The notes beneath the pieces were generated by a model. That model was not told the DNA's origin. It did not search any database and saw only the letters and a program-made list of their open reading frames with translations. 64,000 bases of DNA from Prevotella sp. (GTDB taxonomy: Bacteria > Bacteroidota > Bacteroidia > Bacteroidales > Bacteroidaceae): the NCBI GenBank assembly GCA_016281815.1, contig JAEEJK010000095.1, positions 58,224 through 122,223 of the forward strand, read 5' to 3'. Below, piece by piece: positions 1 through 8,883 of the stretch. Numbering within the stretch: the stretch's first letter is position 1; every line of letters starts with the position of its first letter. Both the position numbers and the translations under genes were made by a program.

Positions 1-1
1 G

Positions 2-208
2 GCCTCCTCGAGGTGGAAAGACCTTGACCAGATCATTCAGGCAGGCATGAAGGCCCAGAGTGAGGTGCCTGGAACCCAGTTCTGGGCTCAGAACTGGCGC
101 AAAGGCGGACTATATGAGCGTAGGAACCAACTGTTAAGGGAGTTTGGCTTCTACAACCAGCAATATTGTGGCTGTGAGTACAGCATAACGAAAAAGACAG
201 AGAAATGA
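2..208 (+). CDS. queH: QueH-type epoxyqueuosine reductase, C-terminal end
   Basis: Only the last 68 codons are in the window; the frame is open from base 2 and ends at TGA 206-208. The reading frame gives a segment with WRKGGLYERRNQLLREFGFY followed by NQQYCGCEYS. This matches the C-terminal end of QueH (formerly DUF208), which reduces epoxyqueuosine to queuosine in tRNA and ends with a conserved Y-C-G-C motif that helps bind the metal or cluster centre. The stop overlaps the ATG of the next gene (ATGA), so the two are probably translationally coupled. The N-terminal half, with the other cysteines, lies outside the window. Assignment is by recall of the family's C-terminus. Confidence 0.82.
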   Translation, partial: ASSRWKDLDQIIQAGMKAQSEVPGTQFWAQNWRKGGLYERRNQLLREFGFYNQQYCGCEYSITKKTEK

Positions 209-1188
209 AATACATCAGATGGGGATTTATAGGATGTGGTGAGGTGACTGAGATCAAGAGCGGTCCCGCCTTCAGTGACGTGGAAGGGTCGAGTGTGGTG
301 GCTGTTATGTGCAGGACAGAAAGCAAGGCCCGTTCGTATGCCGAGCGGCACCATATAGGCAGATGGTACACAGATGCCCAGCAACTCATAGACGACCCGG
401 AGGTCAATGCCGTCTATATCGCCACCCCTCCCTCGAGCCATGCCACTTATGCCATCATGGCCATGAAGGCCGGCAAACCAGTATATGTGGAGAAACCTTT
501 GGCCTCCAACTATGAAGACTGCGCCAGGGTGAACAGGGTCAGTGAGCAGACAGGAGTACCCTGCTTTGTGGCATACTACAGGAGGTATCTTCCCTATTTC
601 CAGCGAGTCAAGGAAATTATCAAAAATGGCATCATCGGGAAAATCATCAATGTGCAAGTGAGGTTTGCCTGTCCTCCCCGGGAGATAGACTATTCCACTC
701 CCGACCATCTGCCATGGCGTTTGAAGCCAGACATTTCCGGCGGAGGGTATTTCTATGACCTCGCGCCCCATCAACTCGACCTTTTGCAGGACTTCTTTGG
801 TGTGATAGTGGATGCCAAGGGTATCTGTGCCAACAGAGGAGGACTCTATTCAGCCGAAGACACGCTGAGCGCCTGCTTCAAGTTTGAGAATGGTCTTCCA
901 GGCAGCGGTTCATGGTGCTTTGTGGGTCACGAGTCCGCCCGTGAGGACAGGATAGAAGTCATAGGAGACCGAGGCATCGTCAGTTTCTCCGTTTTTGAGT
1001 ATGCTCCCATCCAGTTGGTGACCAGTGATGGTGAGACTCAGATTGTCGTGCCCAATCCCCCGTATGTCCAGTTGCCCATCATAGAATCGGTCATCCATCA
1101 TCTGCAAGGATTGGACATCTGTACCTGCACAAGTGTGTCTGCGACCCCAGTCAACTGGGTCCTCGACCGAATTTTGGGTAAGTTCTGA
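205..1188 (+). CDS. Gfo/Idh/MocA family oxidoreductase
   Basis: A 327-residue NAD(P)-dependent sugar or cyclitol dehydrogenase-like protein. The N-terminal Rossmann fold is visible in GFIGCGEVTEIKSGPAF. The family's EKP signature follows as EKPLASN near residue 97, and the C-terminal substrate domain shows GGGYFYDLAPHQLD, the usual GGG-D-H-D pattern in which the histidine is the likely proton relay. There is no signal peptide, so it is cytoplasmic. ATG 205 overlaps the queH stop and its own stop overlaps the next ATG (TGATG), so it belongs to a compact operon. The substrate cannot be told from the sequence. It is slightly shorter than many members (330-390 residues). Confidence 0.85.
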   Translation: MKYIRWGFIGCGEVTEIKSGPAFSDVEGSSVVAVMCRTESKARSYAERHHIGRWYTDAQQLIDDPEVNAVYIATPPSSHATYAIMAMKAGKPVYVEKPLASNYEDCARVNRVSEQTGVPCFVAYYRRYLPYFQRVKEIIKNGIIGKIINVQVRFACPPREIDYSTPDHLPWRLKPDISGGGYFYDLAPHQLDLLQDFFGVIVDAKGICANRGGLYSAEDTLSACFKFENGLPGSGSWCFVGHESAREDRIEVIGDRGIVSFSVFEYAPIQLVTSDGETQIVVPNPPYVQLPIIESVIHHLQGLDICTCTSVSATPVNWVLDRILGKF

Positions 1189-2279
1189 TGGTGAGGTTAT
1201 GGCTGATATTGATGACTTGTCTGATGCCAGCAATAGTGTTGGCAGAAAACGACACTATCCCATCGAGAAAGAATTTTTTCAAAAAGACTTGGGATGGAGC
1301 CTTGAATATCATCAAGGAGTTCAACAATGTGGACACTTCATATATTGAGCCTCAGCACTATCATTTCACCACGACCCTGATGTCGACGTACATTTTTGAG
1401 TCGTACAGTATCCGCAGCAAAAACGGTCAGTCGATCAATTTCTCCCCGGAGGCAAGAGTGAAATTCGGTCCCTATATCGGTTGGAGTTTTTTGTTCTGGG
1501 GATATGCCGTCGACCTTGCCTACATCAGTGCCAACAAGAAGAGGGAACTCGACCTCAGTGTCTATACCTCCATGTTTGGTTTGGACTTTTTTTTGAGAAA
1601 TTCAGAAAAAGACTACCGGATCCGTTCCATTGACCTGAATGATGATACCCCCGCCGACACGTTGTCAGGAATCCCGTTTGACGGGCTCAGCGTGTCCATC
1701 ACGGGTCTCAACGCATATTACATACCCAATCATCGGAAGTTCTCCTATCCTGCAGCATTCAGCCAAAGCACCTGTCAGAGACGCAGTGCCGGATCGTTTA
1801 TGTTCGGTGGCGGATATACCCGTCATTCACTCAATTTGGACTACGACAAACTAAAGACGGCGGTGAGTAATGTCTCTCCCCAGACAGCAGAGAAACTCGA
1901 CAGCGGACTGATGTTCAAGAACATCAAATACACGGATATCGCCCTGTCAGCAGGATATGGCTACAACTGGGTGTTTTCCACCAATTGGCTTTTGTCGGTA
2001 TCGATGTCTGTAGCCCTGGGCTACAAACACTCAACGGGAAACAGGTGGGCGGATTTCTCTCTGCTTCGGGATTTCTCGTTTACGAATTTCAATATTGATG
2101 GAGTGGGGCGTCTTGGGCTGATTTGGAACAACTCCAAATGGTATTTTGGCGGATATGGCATTATCCACTCCTACAATTACCGGAAATCCCAGTTCCACAC
2201 CAACAACTATTTCGGGAATGTCAACGTGTATATCGGCTTTAATTTTGGCCGTAAGAAGTCACACCGTATCACCAAGTGA
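1188..2279 (+). CDS. DUF4421 family exported protein
   Basis: A 363-residue protein with a signal peptide (hydrophobic residues 4-18, cleavage expected after VLA). The body is rich in alternating aromatic and polar residues, such as GPYIGWSFLFWGYAVDLAY, RRSAGSFMFGGGYTRHS and SAGYGYNWVFSTNWLLSVSM, and ends in VYIGFNFGRKK. This looks like outer-membrane beta-barrel strands and fits the Bacteroidetes-specific DUF4421 family of unknown function. ATG 1188 overlaps the preceding TGA and its TGA overlaps the start region of the DUF1460 gene. Function is unknown; outer-membrane location is inferred from the strand pattern. Confidence 0.72.
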   Translation: MVRLWLILMTCLMPAIVLAENDTIPSRKNFFKKTWDGALNIIKEFNNVDTSYIEPQHYHFTTTLMSTYIFESYSIRSKNGQSINFSPEARVKFGPYIGWSFLFWGYAVDLAYISANKKRELDLSVYTSMFGLDFFLRNSEKDYRIRSIDLNDDTPADTLSGIPFDGLSVSITGLNAYYIPNHRKFSYPAAFSQSTCQRRSAGSFMFGGGYTRHSLNLDYDKLKTAVSNVSPQTAEKLDSGLMFKNIKYTDIALSAGYGYNWVFSTNWLLSVSMSVALGYKHSTGNRWADFSLLRDFSFTNFNIDGVGRLGLIWNNSKWYFGGYGIIHSYNYRKSQFHTNNYFGNVNVYIGFNFGRKKSHRITK

Positions 2280-2290
2280 ACAATAAGAGA

Positions 2291-3253
2291 ATGAAAATGA
2301 ATAAAGTAATGAGTAGAATGTTGATGATGGCATTAGTTGCCATCGTGTCTGCGGCATGTGGGAACCAACCCGCGAAAGCATCGGACAAAGAGACTGAAAA
2401 GGCCCCCCCGCATCTTGTCAAGGCCGACCAAACAAACGATAAAGCCATCAAGGCCGACCTGAAAGTGAGAATCACCAACAAAGGCGACAGTGCCCGTATA
2501 GTCGCGTTGCTGAAGGAAGGACAGGCACTTGGCAAGGACGTCAACGACGTGCTTTTCTTCGCCCGTAAGTTCTTGGGAAAGCCCTATGTGGCTTATACTC
2601 TTGATCAGGAACTGACGGAGCGTCTCGTCATCAACACCGAAGGCCTGGACTGCACTACCTATGTGGAGAACGTGATAGCGCTCGCCATCTGTGCTAGGCA
2701 GCACCTCACCAGTTTTGCAGATTTTTGCAAAATCCTCTCTCACGTGAGATACGTGGATGGGAAGGTGTCGTACTCAACCCGCCAGCACTATTTCACTTAC
2801 TGGATAACCGACAACCTCAAAGAGTCGCTGATATCCGACATCGAGTTACCCCCAGCCCCCCTGTCGCAGAAGCGCAAGCCCAAGGTTGATTACATGACCA
2901 CCCATGTCGCCTCTTACAAGATGCTGAACGCGCACAAGGAGTGGTTGCCTGACATCAAGAAGATGGAGGAAAAGGTCAATGCCACCACTTTTTCCTTCAT
3001 CCCCAAGTCACAACTCAAAGACTCAGGCAAATACCAAAAATACATCAAGGACGGCGACATCATCGGCATTGTGACCAACAAGGCCGGTCTCGACATTTCC
3101 CATGTGGGATTTGCCGTGTGGCACAAGGGTCAACTTCATCTGATGAATGCCTCCTCGCTGCATAAGAAAGTGGTGGATGAGCCCATGACGCTCTACCAAT
3201 ACCTGCAGAAACAAACCTCGAGCGCAGGTATCAGGGTTGTGAGGCTGAAGTGA
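2291..3253 (+). CDS. DUF1460 amidase-like lipoprotein
   Basis: A 320-residue lipoprotein with the lipobox VSAAC. The core carries FARKFLGKPYVAYTLD and GLDCTTYVENVIAL, the cysteine region of DUF1460, followed by RQHYFTYWITDNL. The late segment DISHVGFAVW probably gives the catalytic histidine of this NlpC/P60-like (N-acetylmuramoyl-L-alanine amidase-like) family, so peptidoglycan fragments are the likely substrate. A GTG at 2276 would add five residues, but ATG 2291 (or 2297) gives a normal lipoprotein signal and is preferred. It is last in the queH-Gfo-DUF4421 group. The gap to the next gene holds a separate promoter. Confidence 0.82.
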   Translation: MKMNKVMSRMLMMALVAIVSAACGNQPAKASDKETEKAPPHLVKADQTNDKAIKADLKVRITNKGDSARIVALLKEGQALGKDVNDVLFFARKFLGKPYVAYTLDQELTERLVINTEGLDCTTYVENVIALAICARQHLTSFADFCKILSHVRYVDGKVSYSTRQHYFTYWITDNLKESLISDIELPPAPLSQKRKPKVDYMTTHVASYKMLNAHKEWLPDIKKMEEKVNATTFSFIPKSQLKDSGKYQKYIKDGDIIGIVTNKAGLDISHVGFAVWHKGQLHLMNASSLHKKVVDEPMTLYQYLQKQTSSAGIRVVRLK

Positions 3254-3302
3254 ATTACGAAAACGATTTCATGAAAAGGATGCAATAATGTGCCGGATAT
3301 AA

Positions 3303-3333
3303 TTGGCAGAACCATTTTTTTTTGGTATTTTTG
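3303..3333 (+). promoter_or_regulatory. Candidate Bacteroidetes promoter of the rnf operon
   Basis: TTG at 3303-3305 is followed after 20 bases by TATTTTTG at 3326-3333, which fits the -7 consensus TAnnTTTG of the Bacteroidetes primary sigma factor. Transcription would begin near 3338-3342, almost at ATG 3344, so the transcript may be leaderless or nearly so. The -33 match is partial. Confidence 0.5.
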
Positions 3334-3343
3334 CAGATGTATT

Positions 3344-3760
3344 ATGACGAACAACATCTCACATACGGGGATTATCGAGGCTATTGAAGGTGGCATGTTG
3401 AAGGTACGCATTGTTCAGACATCGGCCTGTGCTGCCTGCAAGGTAGCCAGTCACTGCAGTGCCGCCGAAAGCAAGGAGAAGACAGTGGAGGTGTATGCCC
3501 CCAAGGCCGCTGAGCGCCATCAGGTGGGAGATGATGTGGTTGTCACCATGTCTGGACGCAACGGCCGTCATGCCGTGATAATCGCTTTTGTCATCCCCCT
3601 CGTGATCATGTTGGTCGTCATGGCAGGTATGAAATGGCTGACCGGAAATGACGGGCTCGCAGCCCTTACGGGTGTGCTGAGCCTCGTTCCATATTATTTG
3701 GCCGTCTTTCTTCTCAGAGGAAGGCTTGCCCAAAAATTCGCTTTTGACATAGAGAATTAA
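3344..3760 (+). CDS. rseC: RseC/MucC-like SoxR-reducing membrane protein
   Basis: A 138-residue membrane protein of the RseC/MucC type, first gene of the rnf operon. The N-terminal part has the cysteine cluster TSACAACKVASHCSA, which may bind an iron-sulfur centre. Two membrane helices follow, starting HAVIIAFVIPLVIMLVV and GLAALTGVLSLVPYYLAV. In proteobacteria RseC works with Rnf-like proteins to re-reduce SoxR; in Bacteroidetes it is regularly the leader of rnf, where its job is less clear. The frame is open upstream to ATG 3290, but that would put 18 odd residues over the promoter, so ATG 3344 is chosen. rnfB starts 23 bases downstream. Confidence 0.8.
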   Translation: MTNNISHTGIIEAIEGGMLKVRIVQTSACAACKVASHCSAAESKEKTVEVYAPKAAERHQVGDDVVVTMSGRNGRHAVIIAFVIPLVIMLVVMAGMKWLTGNDGLAALTGVLSLVPYYLAVFLLRGRLAQKFAFDIEN

Positions 3761-3783
3761 CCAAATAACAAACTAAAACAAAC

Positions 3784-4680
3784 ATGATGGACTTTATTTT
3801 GAGTGCAGTAACCGTTCTGGGAGGAATCGCGCTGATAGCAGCACTGATTCTCTTTTTCTGCTCCAAGAAGTTTGCTGTGAAGGAAGATCCCCGTTTGGCA
3901 CAGGTGCAGGAACTCCTTCCTGGTGCCAATTGCGGAGGTTGCGGCTATCCCGGCTGTTCAGGTCTTGCAGATGCTTTGGTCAAAGGCGCCGATGCCGGTT
4001 CCATCGAGGGACTCGGTTGTCCGGTGGGAGGGTCAGAGGTCATGACCAAGGTTGCGGACCTGCTCGGCATGGCGATGGCCAACACTGAGCCCATGGTGGC
4101 AGTAGTCAGATGCAACGGTACCTGCGAGAACAGACCCAAGACCGTGGCATACGATGGTTTGCGCACCTGTGCAGCCATGAACTCATGCGGAGCCGGTGAA
4201 ACCGGTTGCGGTTATGGCTGTCTGGGCTGTGGCGACTGTGTGGCCGCATGTCAGTTTGGCGCCATTGCCATCAACGAGGAAACCGGGTTGCCCGAGGTGG
4301 ATGAAGAGAAGTGCACCTCCTGCGGTGCATGTGTGAAGGCCTGTCCGCGTCACATTATTGAGTTGAGAAAGAAAGGTCCCAAGAGCCGTCGGGTATTTGT
4401 GAGGTGTGTCAACAAAGACAAGGGAGCCGTCGCAAAGAAGAACTGCAAGGCAGCCTGCATCGGATGCGGAAAATGTGCGAAGGAATGTAAGTTTGAAGCC
4501 ATTACCGTGGCCGGCAACCTCAGTTACATTGACCCGAACAAGTGCCGTCTCTGTCGCAAGTGTGAGAGTGTGTGTCCGACCGGCTCCATTATTGCCTTGA
4601 ATTTCCCGCCACGTAAGGAGAAACCTGCCGTGGAGGAACCTGTCAAAACAACCATAACAGAAAAGGAGGATAAAGCATGA
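3784..4680 (+). CDS. rnfB: RnfB, electron-transport complex iron-sulfur subunit
   Basis: A 298-residue ferredoxin-like subunit of the Rnf complex, which receives electrons from reduced ferredoxin at the cytoplasmic face. It has an N-terminal anchor helix (about residues 5-26) and the RnfB-specific [4Fe-4S] motif CGGCGYPGC (Cys50, 53, 58) with the fourth Cys near 79. Several CxxCxxC clusters follow: CLGCGDCVAACQ, CTSCGACVKACP, CIGCGKCAKECK and CRLCRKCESVCP. Together these fit one RnfB centre plus four ferredoxin-type clusters. The acidic, lysine-rich tail is typical. Its TGA overlaps the rnfC ATG (ATGA). Confidence 0.95.
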   Translation: MMDFILSAVTVLGGIALIAALILFFCSKKFAVKEDPRLAQVQELLPGANCGGCGYPGCSGLADALVKGADAGSIEGLGCPVGGSEVMTKVADLLGMAMANTEPMVAVVRCNGTCENRPKTVAYDGLRTCAAMNSCGAGETGCGYGCLGCGDCVAACQFGAIAINEETGLPEVDEEKCTSCGACVKACPRHIIELRKKGPKSRRVFVRCVNKDKGAVAKKNCKAACIGCGKCAKECKFEAITVAGNLSYIDPNKCRLCRKCESVCPTGSIIALNFPPRKEKPAVEEPVKTTITEKEDKA

Positions 4681-6029
4681 AACTGAGAACATTTAGCATG
4701 GGTGGTGTGCACCCAGAGGAAAACAAACTGTCCTCCGAGGTCAAGACCGTGGCTGCATCCCTGCCCGAACAAGCCATCTTCCCACTTTCCCAGCATATTG
4801 GTGCTCCTGCAAAGCCTGTTGTGGCCAGGGGCGACAAGGTCAAGGTGGGCACGATGATTGCAGAGGCCGGAGGATTCGTGTCGGCACCGATATTCTCATC
4901 CGTGTCAGGCACCGTGCTGAAGATCGACAATGCGATAGATGCTACCGGTTATCTGAAACCATCAATCATTATCAAGGTAGAAGGAGACGAATGGGAAGAA
5001 AGCATTGACCGCTCAGACCGTATTGAGACATTGGAGGCCCATCCTGAACTGACTCCAGAGATGATCGTGGAGAAAGTGAAGAATGCCGGCATCACCGGTA
5101 TGGGCGGAGCCGGTTTCCCCACATTCATCAAACTCACCCCTCCGCCGACCGCCAAGGCAGAATGTGTCATCATCAATGGCGTAGAGTGCGAGCCCTACAT
5201 CACCGCCGACTACCGTCTCATGATGGAGCATGCCGATGAAATCCTTATCGGTACCCAATTGCTTATGAAGGCCGCCAAGGTGGACAAAGGTTATATCGGC
5301 ATAGAGGACAATAAGCCCGCCGCCATCGCCCTGTTTGAGCAAAAGACACAGGGCATGAGCAACATCGAGGTGGTGCCGTTGGCCAAGAAGTACCCGCAAG
5401 GCGGTGAGAAACAACTTGTCGATGCCGTCATCCAGCGTCAGGTTCCCGCTCCTCCAGCCATCCCTGTCAATGTGGGAGCCATCGTCCAGAATGTCGGAAC
5501 GGCCTTCGCCGTCTACGAGGCAGTGATGAAGAACAAACCGTTGTTTGAACGATATACCACCGTCACTGGCAAACAACTCAAGAGTCCCGGCAACTTCCTG
5601 GTTCGCATGGGCACTCCGATGAAAGACCTCATCGAAGCCTGCGGCGGTATGCCCGAAGGTGACAACAAGGTGCTTGCCGGCGGTCCGATGATGGGAAGGG
5701 CACTCAGTTCGATCGATGTACCCGTCTGTAAGGGAACCAACAGCGTCACGATCATCAGCGGTGAGGAAGCCGTGCGCAAGGCGCCGCAGCCCTGCATCCG
5801 CTGTGCCAAGTGTGTCAGCGCATGCCCGATGGGTCTGGAGCCCTATCTTCTCGCCCAGGTATCTTCGCTCCATCTTTGGGAGCGTGCAGAGGCAGAGGAC
5901 ATCACCTCTTGCATCGAATGTGGTTCCTGCATGTTCACCTGTCCTGCACACCGTCCTCTGCTTGACAACATCCGATTAGGCAAGTCTACTGTAATGGGTA
6001 TCATCAGAGCCCGGAATACTAAGAAATAA
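4677..6029 (+). CDS. rnfC: RnfC, NADH/FMN-binding subunit
   Basis: A 450-residue peripheral subunit of the Rnf ferredoxin:NAD+ oxidoreductase, related to NuoF and NqrA. It has an N-terminal barrel-sandwich part and the glycine-rich nucleotide site GMGGAGFP at residues 141-148. Two [4Fe-4S] motifs lie near the C-terminus, CIRCAKCVSACP and CIECGSCMFTCP. It lacks the long repeat tail of proteobacterial RnfC, as is usual in Bacteroidetes. It is coupled to rnfB by a 4-base overlap and lies 13 bases before rnfD. It delivers electrons to NAD+ in the cytoplasm. Confidence 0.95.
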   Translation: MKLRTFSMGGVHPEENKLSSEVKTVAASLPEQAIFPLSQHIGAPAKPVVARGDKVKVGTMIAEAGGFVSAPIFSSVSGTVLKIDNAIDATGYLKPSIIIKVEGDEWEESIDRSDRIETLEAHPELTPEMIVEKVKNAGITGMGGAGFPTFIKLTPPPTAKAECVIINGVECEPYITADYRLMMEHADEILIGTQLLMKAAKVDKGYIGIEDNKPAAIALFEQKTQGMSNIEVVPLAKKYPQGGEKQLVDAVIQRQVPAPPAIPVNVGAIVQNVGTAFAVYEAVMKNKPLFERYTTVTGKQLKSPGNFLVRMGTPMKDLIEACGGMPEGDNKVLAGGPMMGRALSSIDVPVCKGTNSVTIISGEEAVRKAPQPCIRCAKCVSACPMGLEPYLLAQVSSLHLWERAEAEDITSCIECGSCMFTCPAHRPLLDNIRLGKSTVMGIIRARNTKK

Positions 6030-6042
6030 AGTTTTGTGAAAA

Positions 6043-7035
6043 ATGGGAAAATTCATCGTATCTCTTTCTCCACATGCTCATGGAACAGACTCCGTTGAGC
6101 GCAATATGTATGGAGTCATCATTGCTCTGGTGCCCGCCCTCCTTGTCTCATTCCTATATTTCGGTTTGGGATCAGCCGTTGTGTGCGCCGTGAGTGTCGC
6201 TGCTTGTGTGTTCTTTGAATGGGTGATCACCAAATATATGCTGGGACGGCAGCCATCCATCACTGACGGGTCGGCCATCCTCACCGGTCTGTTGCTCGGT
6301 TTCAACCTTCCCTCCAACTTGCCGTTGTGGATTATCATCATCGGTGCGCTGGTGGCCATCGGAATTGGTAAAATGACCTTTGGCGGACTGGGTTGCAATC
6401 CATTCAATCCCGCTCTTGTGGGCCGTTGTTTCCTACTCGTCTCCTTTCCGGCACAGATGACTTCGTGGCCAGTGATCGGACAGTTGGGCCATTATGCCGA
6501 CGCCACCACGGGAGCCACCCCGCTCAGCCTGATGAAGACAGCCATCAAGACAGGCGATGCCTCCTACCTTGACCAACTGCCCAACTCCCTTACACTATTG
6601 CTGGGCAACGTTCCCGACGGAGCCGGCACCATCGGTGAGGTGTGCGCTTTGGCACTGCTTCTCGGATTGGCCTACATGCTCTGGAAGAAAATTATCACCT
6701 GGCATATTCCTGTGAGCATCATTGCCACCGTCTTCGTATTCTGCGGTCTGCTGCATCTCGTCAGTCCTATCTATGCAGATCCTCTTTCCGCCATCCTGAG
6801 CGGCGGTCTGATGCTCGGAGCCATATTCATGGCCACCGACTACGTGACATCCCCCATGACGCACAAAGGCCAACTCATCTATGGCGTGTGCATCGGACTG
6901 CTCACCGTCATTATCCGCAACTGGGGCTCTTATCCAGAGGGTATGTCGTTCGCCATCCTGATCATGAACGCATTCACTCCGCTGATCAACACATACGTCA
7001 AACCAAAACGATTCGGGGAGGTAGTAAGCAAATGA
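6043..7035 (+). CDS. rnfD: RnfD, membrane FMN subunit
   Basis: A 330-residue integral membrane subunit of Rnf, homologous to NqrB, with about nine hydrophobic helices. The covalent FMN site is plain in TTGATPLSLMKT, where Thr159 should carry the flavin by a phosphoester bond. GGLGCNPFNPALVGR is also a conserved RnfD/NqrB segment. The protein takes part in electron transfer across the membrane coupled to ion pumping. Its TGA overlaps the rnfG ATG by the ATGA arrangement at 7032-7035. Confidence 0.95.
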   Translation: MGKFIVSLSPHAHGTDSVERNMYGVIIALVPALLVSFLYFGLGSAVVCAVSVAACVFFEWVITKYMLGRQPSITDGSAILTGLLLGFNLPSNLPLWIIIIGALVAIGIGKMTFGGLGCNPFNPALVGRCFLLVSFPAQMTSWPVIGQLGHYADATTGATPLSLMKTAIKTGDASYLDQLPNSLTLLLGNVPDGAGTIGEVCALALLLGLAYMLWKKIITWHIPVSIIATVFVFCGLLHLVSPIYADPLSAILSGGLMLGAIFMATDYVTSPMTHKGQLIYGVCIGLLTVIIRNWGSYPEGMSFAILIMNAFTPLINTYVKPKRFGEVVSK

Positions 7036-7658
7036 AGAAATTAGAGTCAACATTAGTCAACATGGTAGGGGTACTGGTGTGCGTCGCACTTGTCATGGGC
7101 GCCATCCTTGCCTATGTCAACCATATCACGGAGGGGCCGATCAGTGAGCAGGCCGAGAAGGCGCTCTCCGACGGCATCAAGGCAGTCATGATGAGCGACA
7201 ACCTCACCGTCACCGCCAATGATACCATCAGCGAGACCATCGACAACAAGGAGTGTGTGTTTATCGTGCACAAGGCAGCCGATGCCTCAGGAAAGGAACT
7301 GGGAGCCGCCGTGGAGTCCACGACCCTCGGTTTCGGAGGCGACCTCAAAGTGCTTGTGGGATTCAGTCCTGAGGGCGAGATACTGGGTTATACGTTGCTG
7401 CAACATGCAGAAACCCCCGGACTCGGCGCCAAGGCCGACACATGGTTCCAGAAAGATGGCAAGGCCAGCATTATCGGCAAGAATCCTTCCACTCCTCTCA
7501 CCGTCAGCAAGGATGGGGGAGATGTAGATGCCATTACGGCATCCACCATCACCTCGAGAGCCTTTCTCAAGGCCGTCAACCAAGCCTATGATGTGTATAT
7601 GAACAAGAAAACTGACGCCCAGACGGGTGCCACGAAGAAAGTCGCATTAAAACAGTAA
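7032..7658 (+). CDS. rnfG: RnfG, periplasmic FMN-binding subunit
   Basis: A 208-residue subunit, homologous to NqrC, with one N-terminal membrane helix (about residues 9-28) and a periplasmic FMN-binding domain. Conserved pieces include GFGGDLKVLVGF and HAETPGLGAKAD. The covalent flavin motif, usually (S/T)GAT, reads TAST here (residues 169-172, in VDAITASTITSR), with Thr172 the expected attachment site. The frame is open upstream inside rnfD, but the start overlapping the rnfD stop is the natural one. rnfE begins 9 bases later, preceded by AAGGAGG, an unusually good Shine-Dalgarno-like site for this phylum. Confidence 0.94.
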   Translation: MKKLESTLVNMVGVLVCVALVMGAILAYVNHITEGPISEQAEKALSDGIKAVMMSDNLTVTANDTISETIDNKECVFIVHKAADASGKELGAAVESTTLGFGGDLKVLVGFSPEGEILGYTLLQHAETPGLGAKADTWFQKDGKASIIGKNPSTPLTVSKDGGDVDAITASTITSRAFLKAVNQAYDVYMNKKTDAQTGATKKVALKQ

Positions 7659-7667
7659 AGGAGGCAC

Positions 7668-8255
7668 ATGATGAACAATTTCAAGATTCTCACCAACGGA
7701 CTCATCAAGGAGAACCCGATTTTCGTGCTCCTTTTGGGAATGTGTCCGACCCTTGCCACCACGACATCTGCTATGAACGGTCTCTCCATGGGACTTGCAA
7801 CGATGTTTGTGCTTATCTGCTCCAACGTGGTGATCTCATGTATCAAGAGCATCACCCCCGACAAGGTGCGCATCCCTGTTTTCATTGTGGTCATCGCATC
7901 CTTCGTCACGATTCTTCAGATGTGCATCAAGGCTTTCTTGCCAGACGTGGACAAGGCCCTTGGTCTTTTCATCCCGCTGATTGTAGTCAACTGCATCATC
8001 CTGGGGCGTGCTGAGGCTTTTGCCTGCAAGAACAATCCCCTTGCCAGCATGTTCGACGGCATCGGTATCGGTCTCGGATTCACCATGGCCCTCACGATAC
8101 TCGGAATCGTGCGTGAACTGCTTGGCGCAGGCTCCATCTTCGGTTTCGTGCTGCTGCCTGAGGTAGCCAACATTCTCGTATTCGTCCTGCCTCCGGGTGC
8201 TTTCATCACACTTGGTTACATCATCGCCATCGTCAACAAACTCAAGAAAGGATAA
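7668..8255 (+). CDS. rnfE: RnfE, membrane subunit
   Basis: A 195-residue hydrophobic subunit with six membrane helices, paralogous to RnfA and homologous to NqrD. It opens with the typical GLIKENPIFVLLLGMCPTLATT. The mid-protein NCIILGRAEAFACKN contains the conserved cysteine that, with its counterpart in RnfA, is thought to hold a [2Fe-2S] centre inside the membrane. ATG 7668 and ATG 7671 are both possible; the first is used. rnfA starts 3 bases after its stop. It forms part of the ion-translocating core. Confidence 0.95.
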   Translation: MMNNFKILTNGLIKENPIFVLLLGMCPTLATTTSAMNGLSMGLATMFVLICSNVVISCIKSITPDKVRIPVFIVVIASFVTILQMCIKAFLPDVDKALGLFIPLIVVNCIILGRAEAFACKNNPLASMFDGIGIGLGFTMALTILGIVRELLGAGSIFGFVLLPEVANILVFVLPPGAFITLGYIIAIVNKLKKG

Positions 8256-8258
8256 ACT

Positions 8259-8861
8259 ATGGAATATCTCTTAATATTCATATCGGCCATATTTGTCAAC
8301 AACATCGTATTGTCTCAGTTTCTGGGGATTTGTCCGTTTCTCGGCGTCTCCAGGAAAGTTGACACCGCATTGGGAATGGGAGCCGCTGTGGCATTCGTGA
8401 TGACCCTCGCCACGGTGGTGACGTTCCTCGTTCAGACCTACGTGCTCAATCCCATGGGGTTGCAATACCTGCAGACGCTGGCATTTATTTTGGTCATCGC
8501 CTCATTGGTGCAGATGGTGGAAATCATCCTCAAGAAGGTGTCGCCCAGTCTTTATCAGGCATTGGGCATCTTCCTGCCCCTCATCACCACCAACTGTGCT
8601 GTTCTTGGTGTGGCCATCCTTGTCATTCAGAAAGACTTCAATCTGCTGCAGGCCGTGGTATATGCCTTCTCCACCGCATTGGGCTTTGCCCTTGCCCTCA
8701 CCGTGTTTGCCGGATTGCGTGAGCAACTCTCGCTGGTGAAGGTTCCCAAGGGCATGAGTGGCATGGCCATCGTCCTTGTCACAGCCGGTCTTCTCAGTCT
8801 TGCCTTCATGGGCTTTTCTGGAGTAGACGGAGGATTGAAAGTTCTCTTCGGACTCGACTGA
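8259..8861 (+). CDS. rnfA: RnfA, membrane subunit
   Basis: A 200-residue hydrophobic subunit, homologous to NqrE and paralogous to RnfE, with six membrane helices in the opposite topology. Conserved parts are [18 protein letters not shown] near the N-terminus and [13 protein letters not shown] in the middle, which holds the conserved cysteine for the intramembrane iron-sulfur centre. It completes the set B-C-D-G-E-A, so the complex is whole. galE begins 22 bases after its stop with no terminator between, so read-through into galE is likely. Confidence 0.95.
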   Translation: MEYLLIFISAIFVNNIVLSQFLGICPFLGVSRKVDTALGMGAAVAFVMTLATVVTFLVQTYVLNPMGLQYLQTLAFILVIASLVQMVEIILKKVSPSLYQALGIFLPLITTNCAVLGVAILVIQKDFNLLQAVVYAFSTALGFALALTVFAGLREQLSLVKVPKGMSGMAIVLVTAGLLSLAFMGFSGVDGGLKVLFGLD

Positions 8862-8883
8862 TCGTTGAATTAATCTTTGAAAT

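Noticed and set aside
5013..5951. Open frame of 312 codons on the - strand opposite rnfC
   Set aside because: rnfC is certain, and the antisense product is composition-driven, with no motif.
6642..7031. N-terminal extension of rnfG inside rnfD
   Set aside because: The added residues are out-of-frame rnfD sequence with many His and Arg. The ATGA-coupled start at 7032 gives the expected RnfG length.
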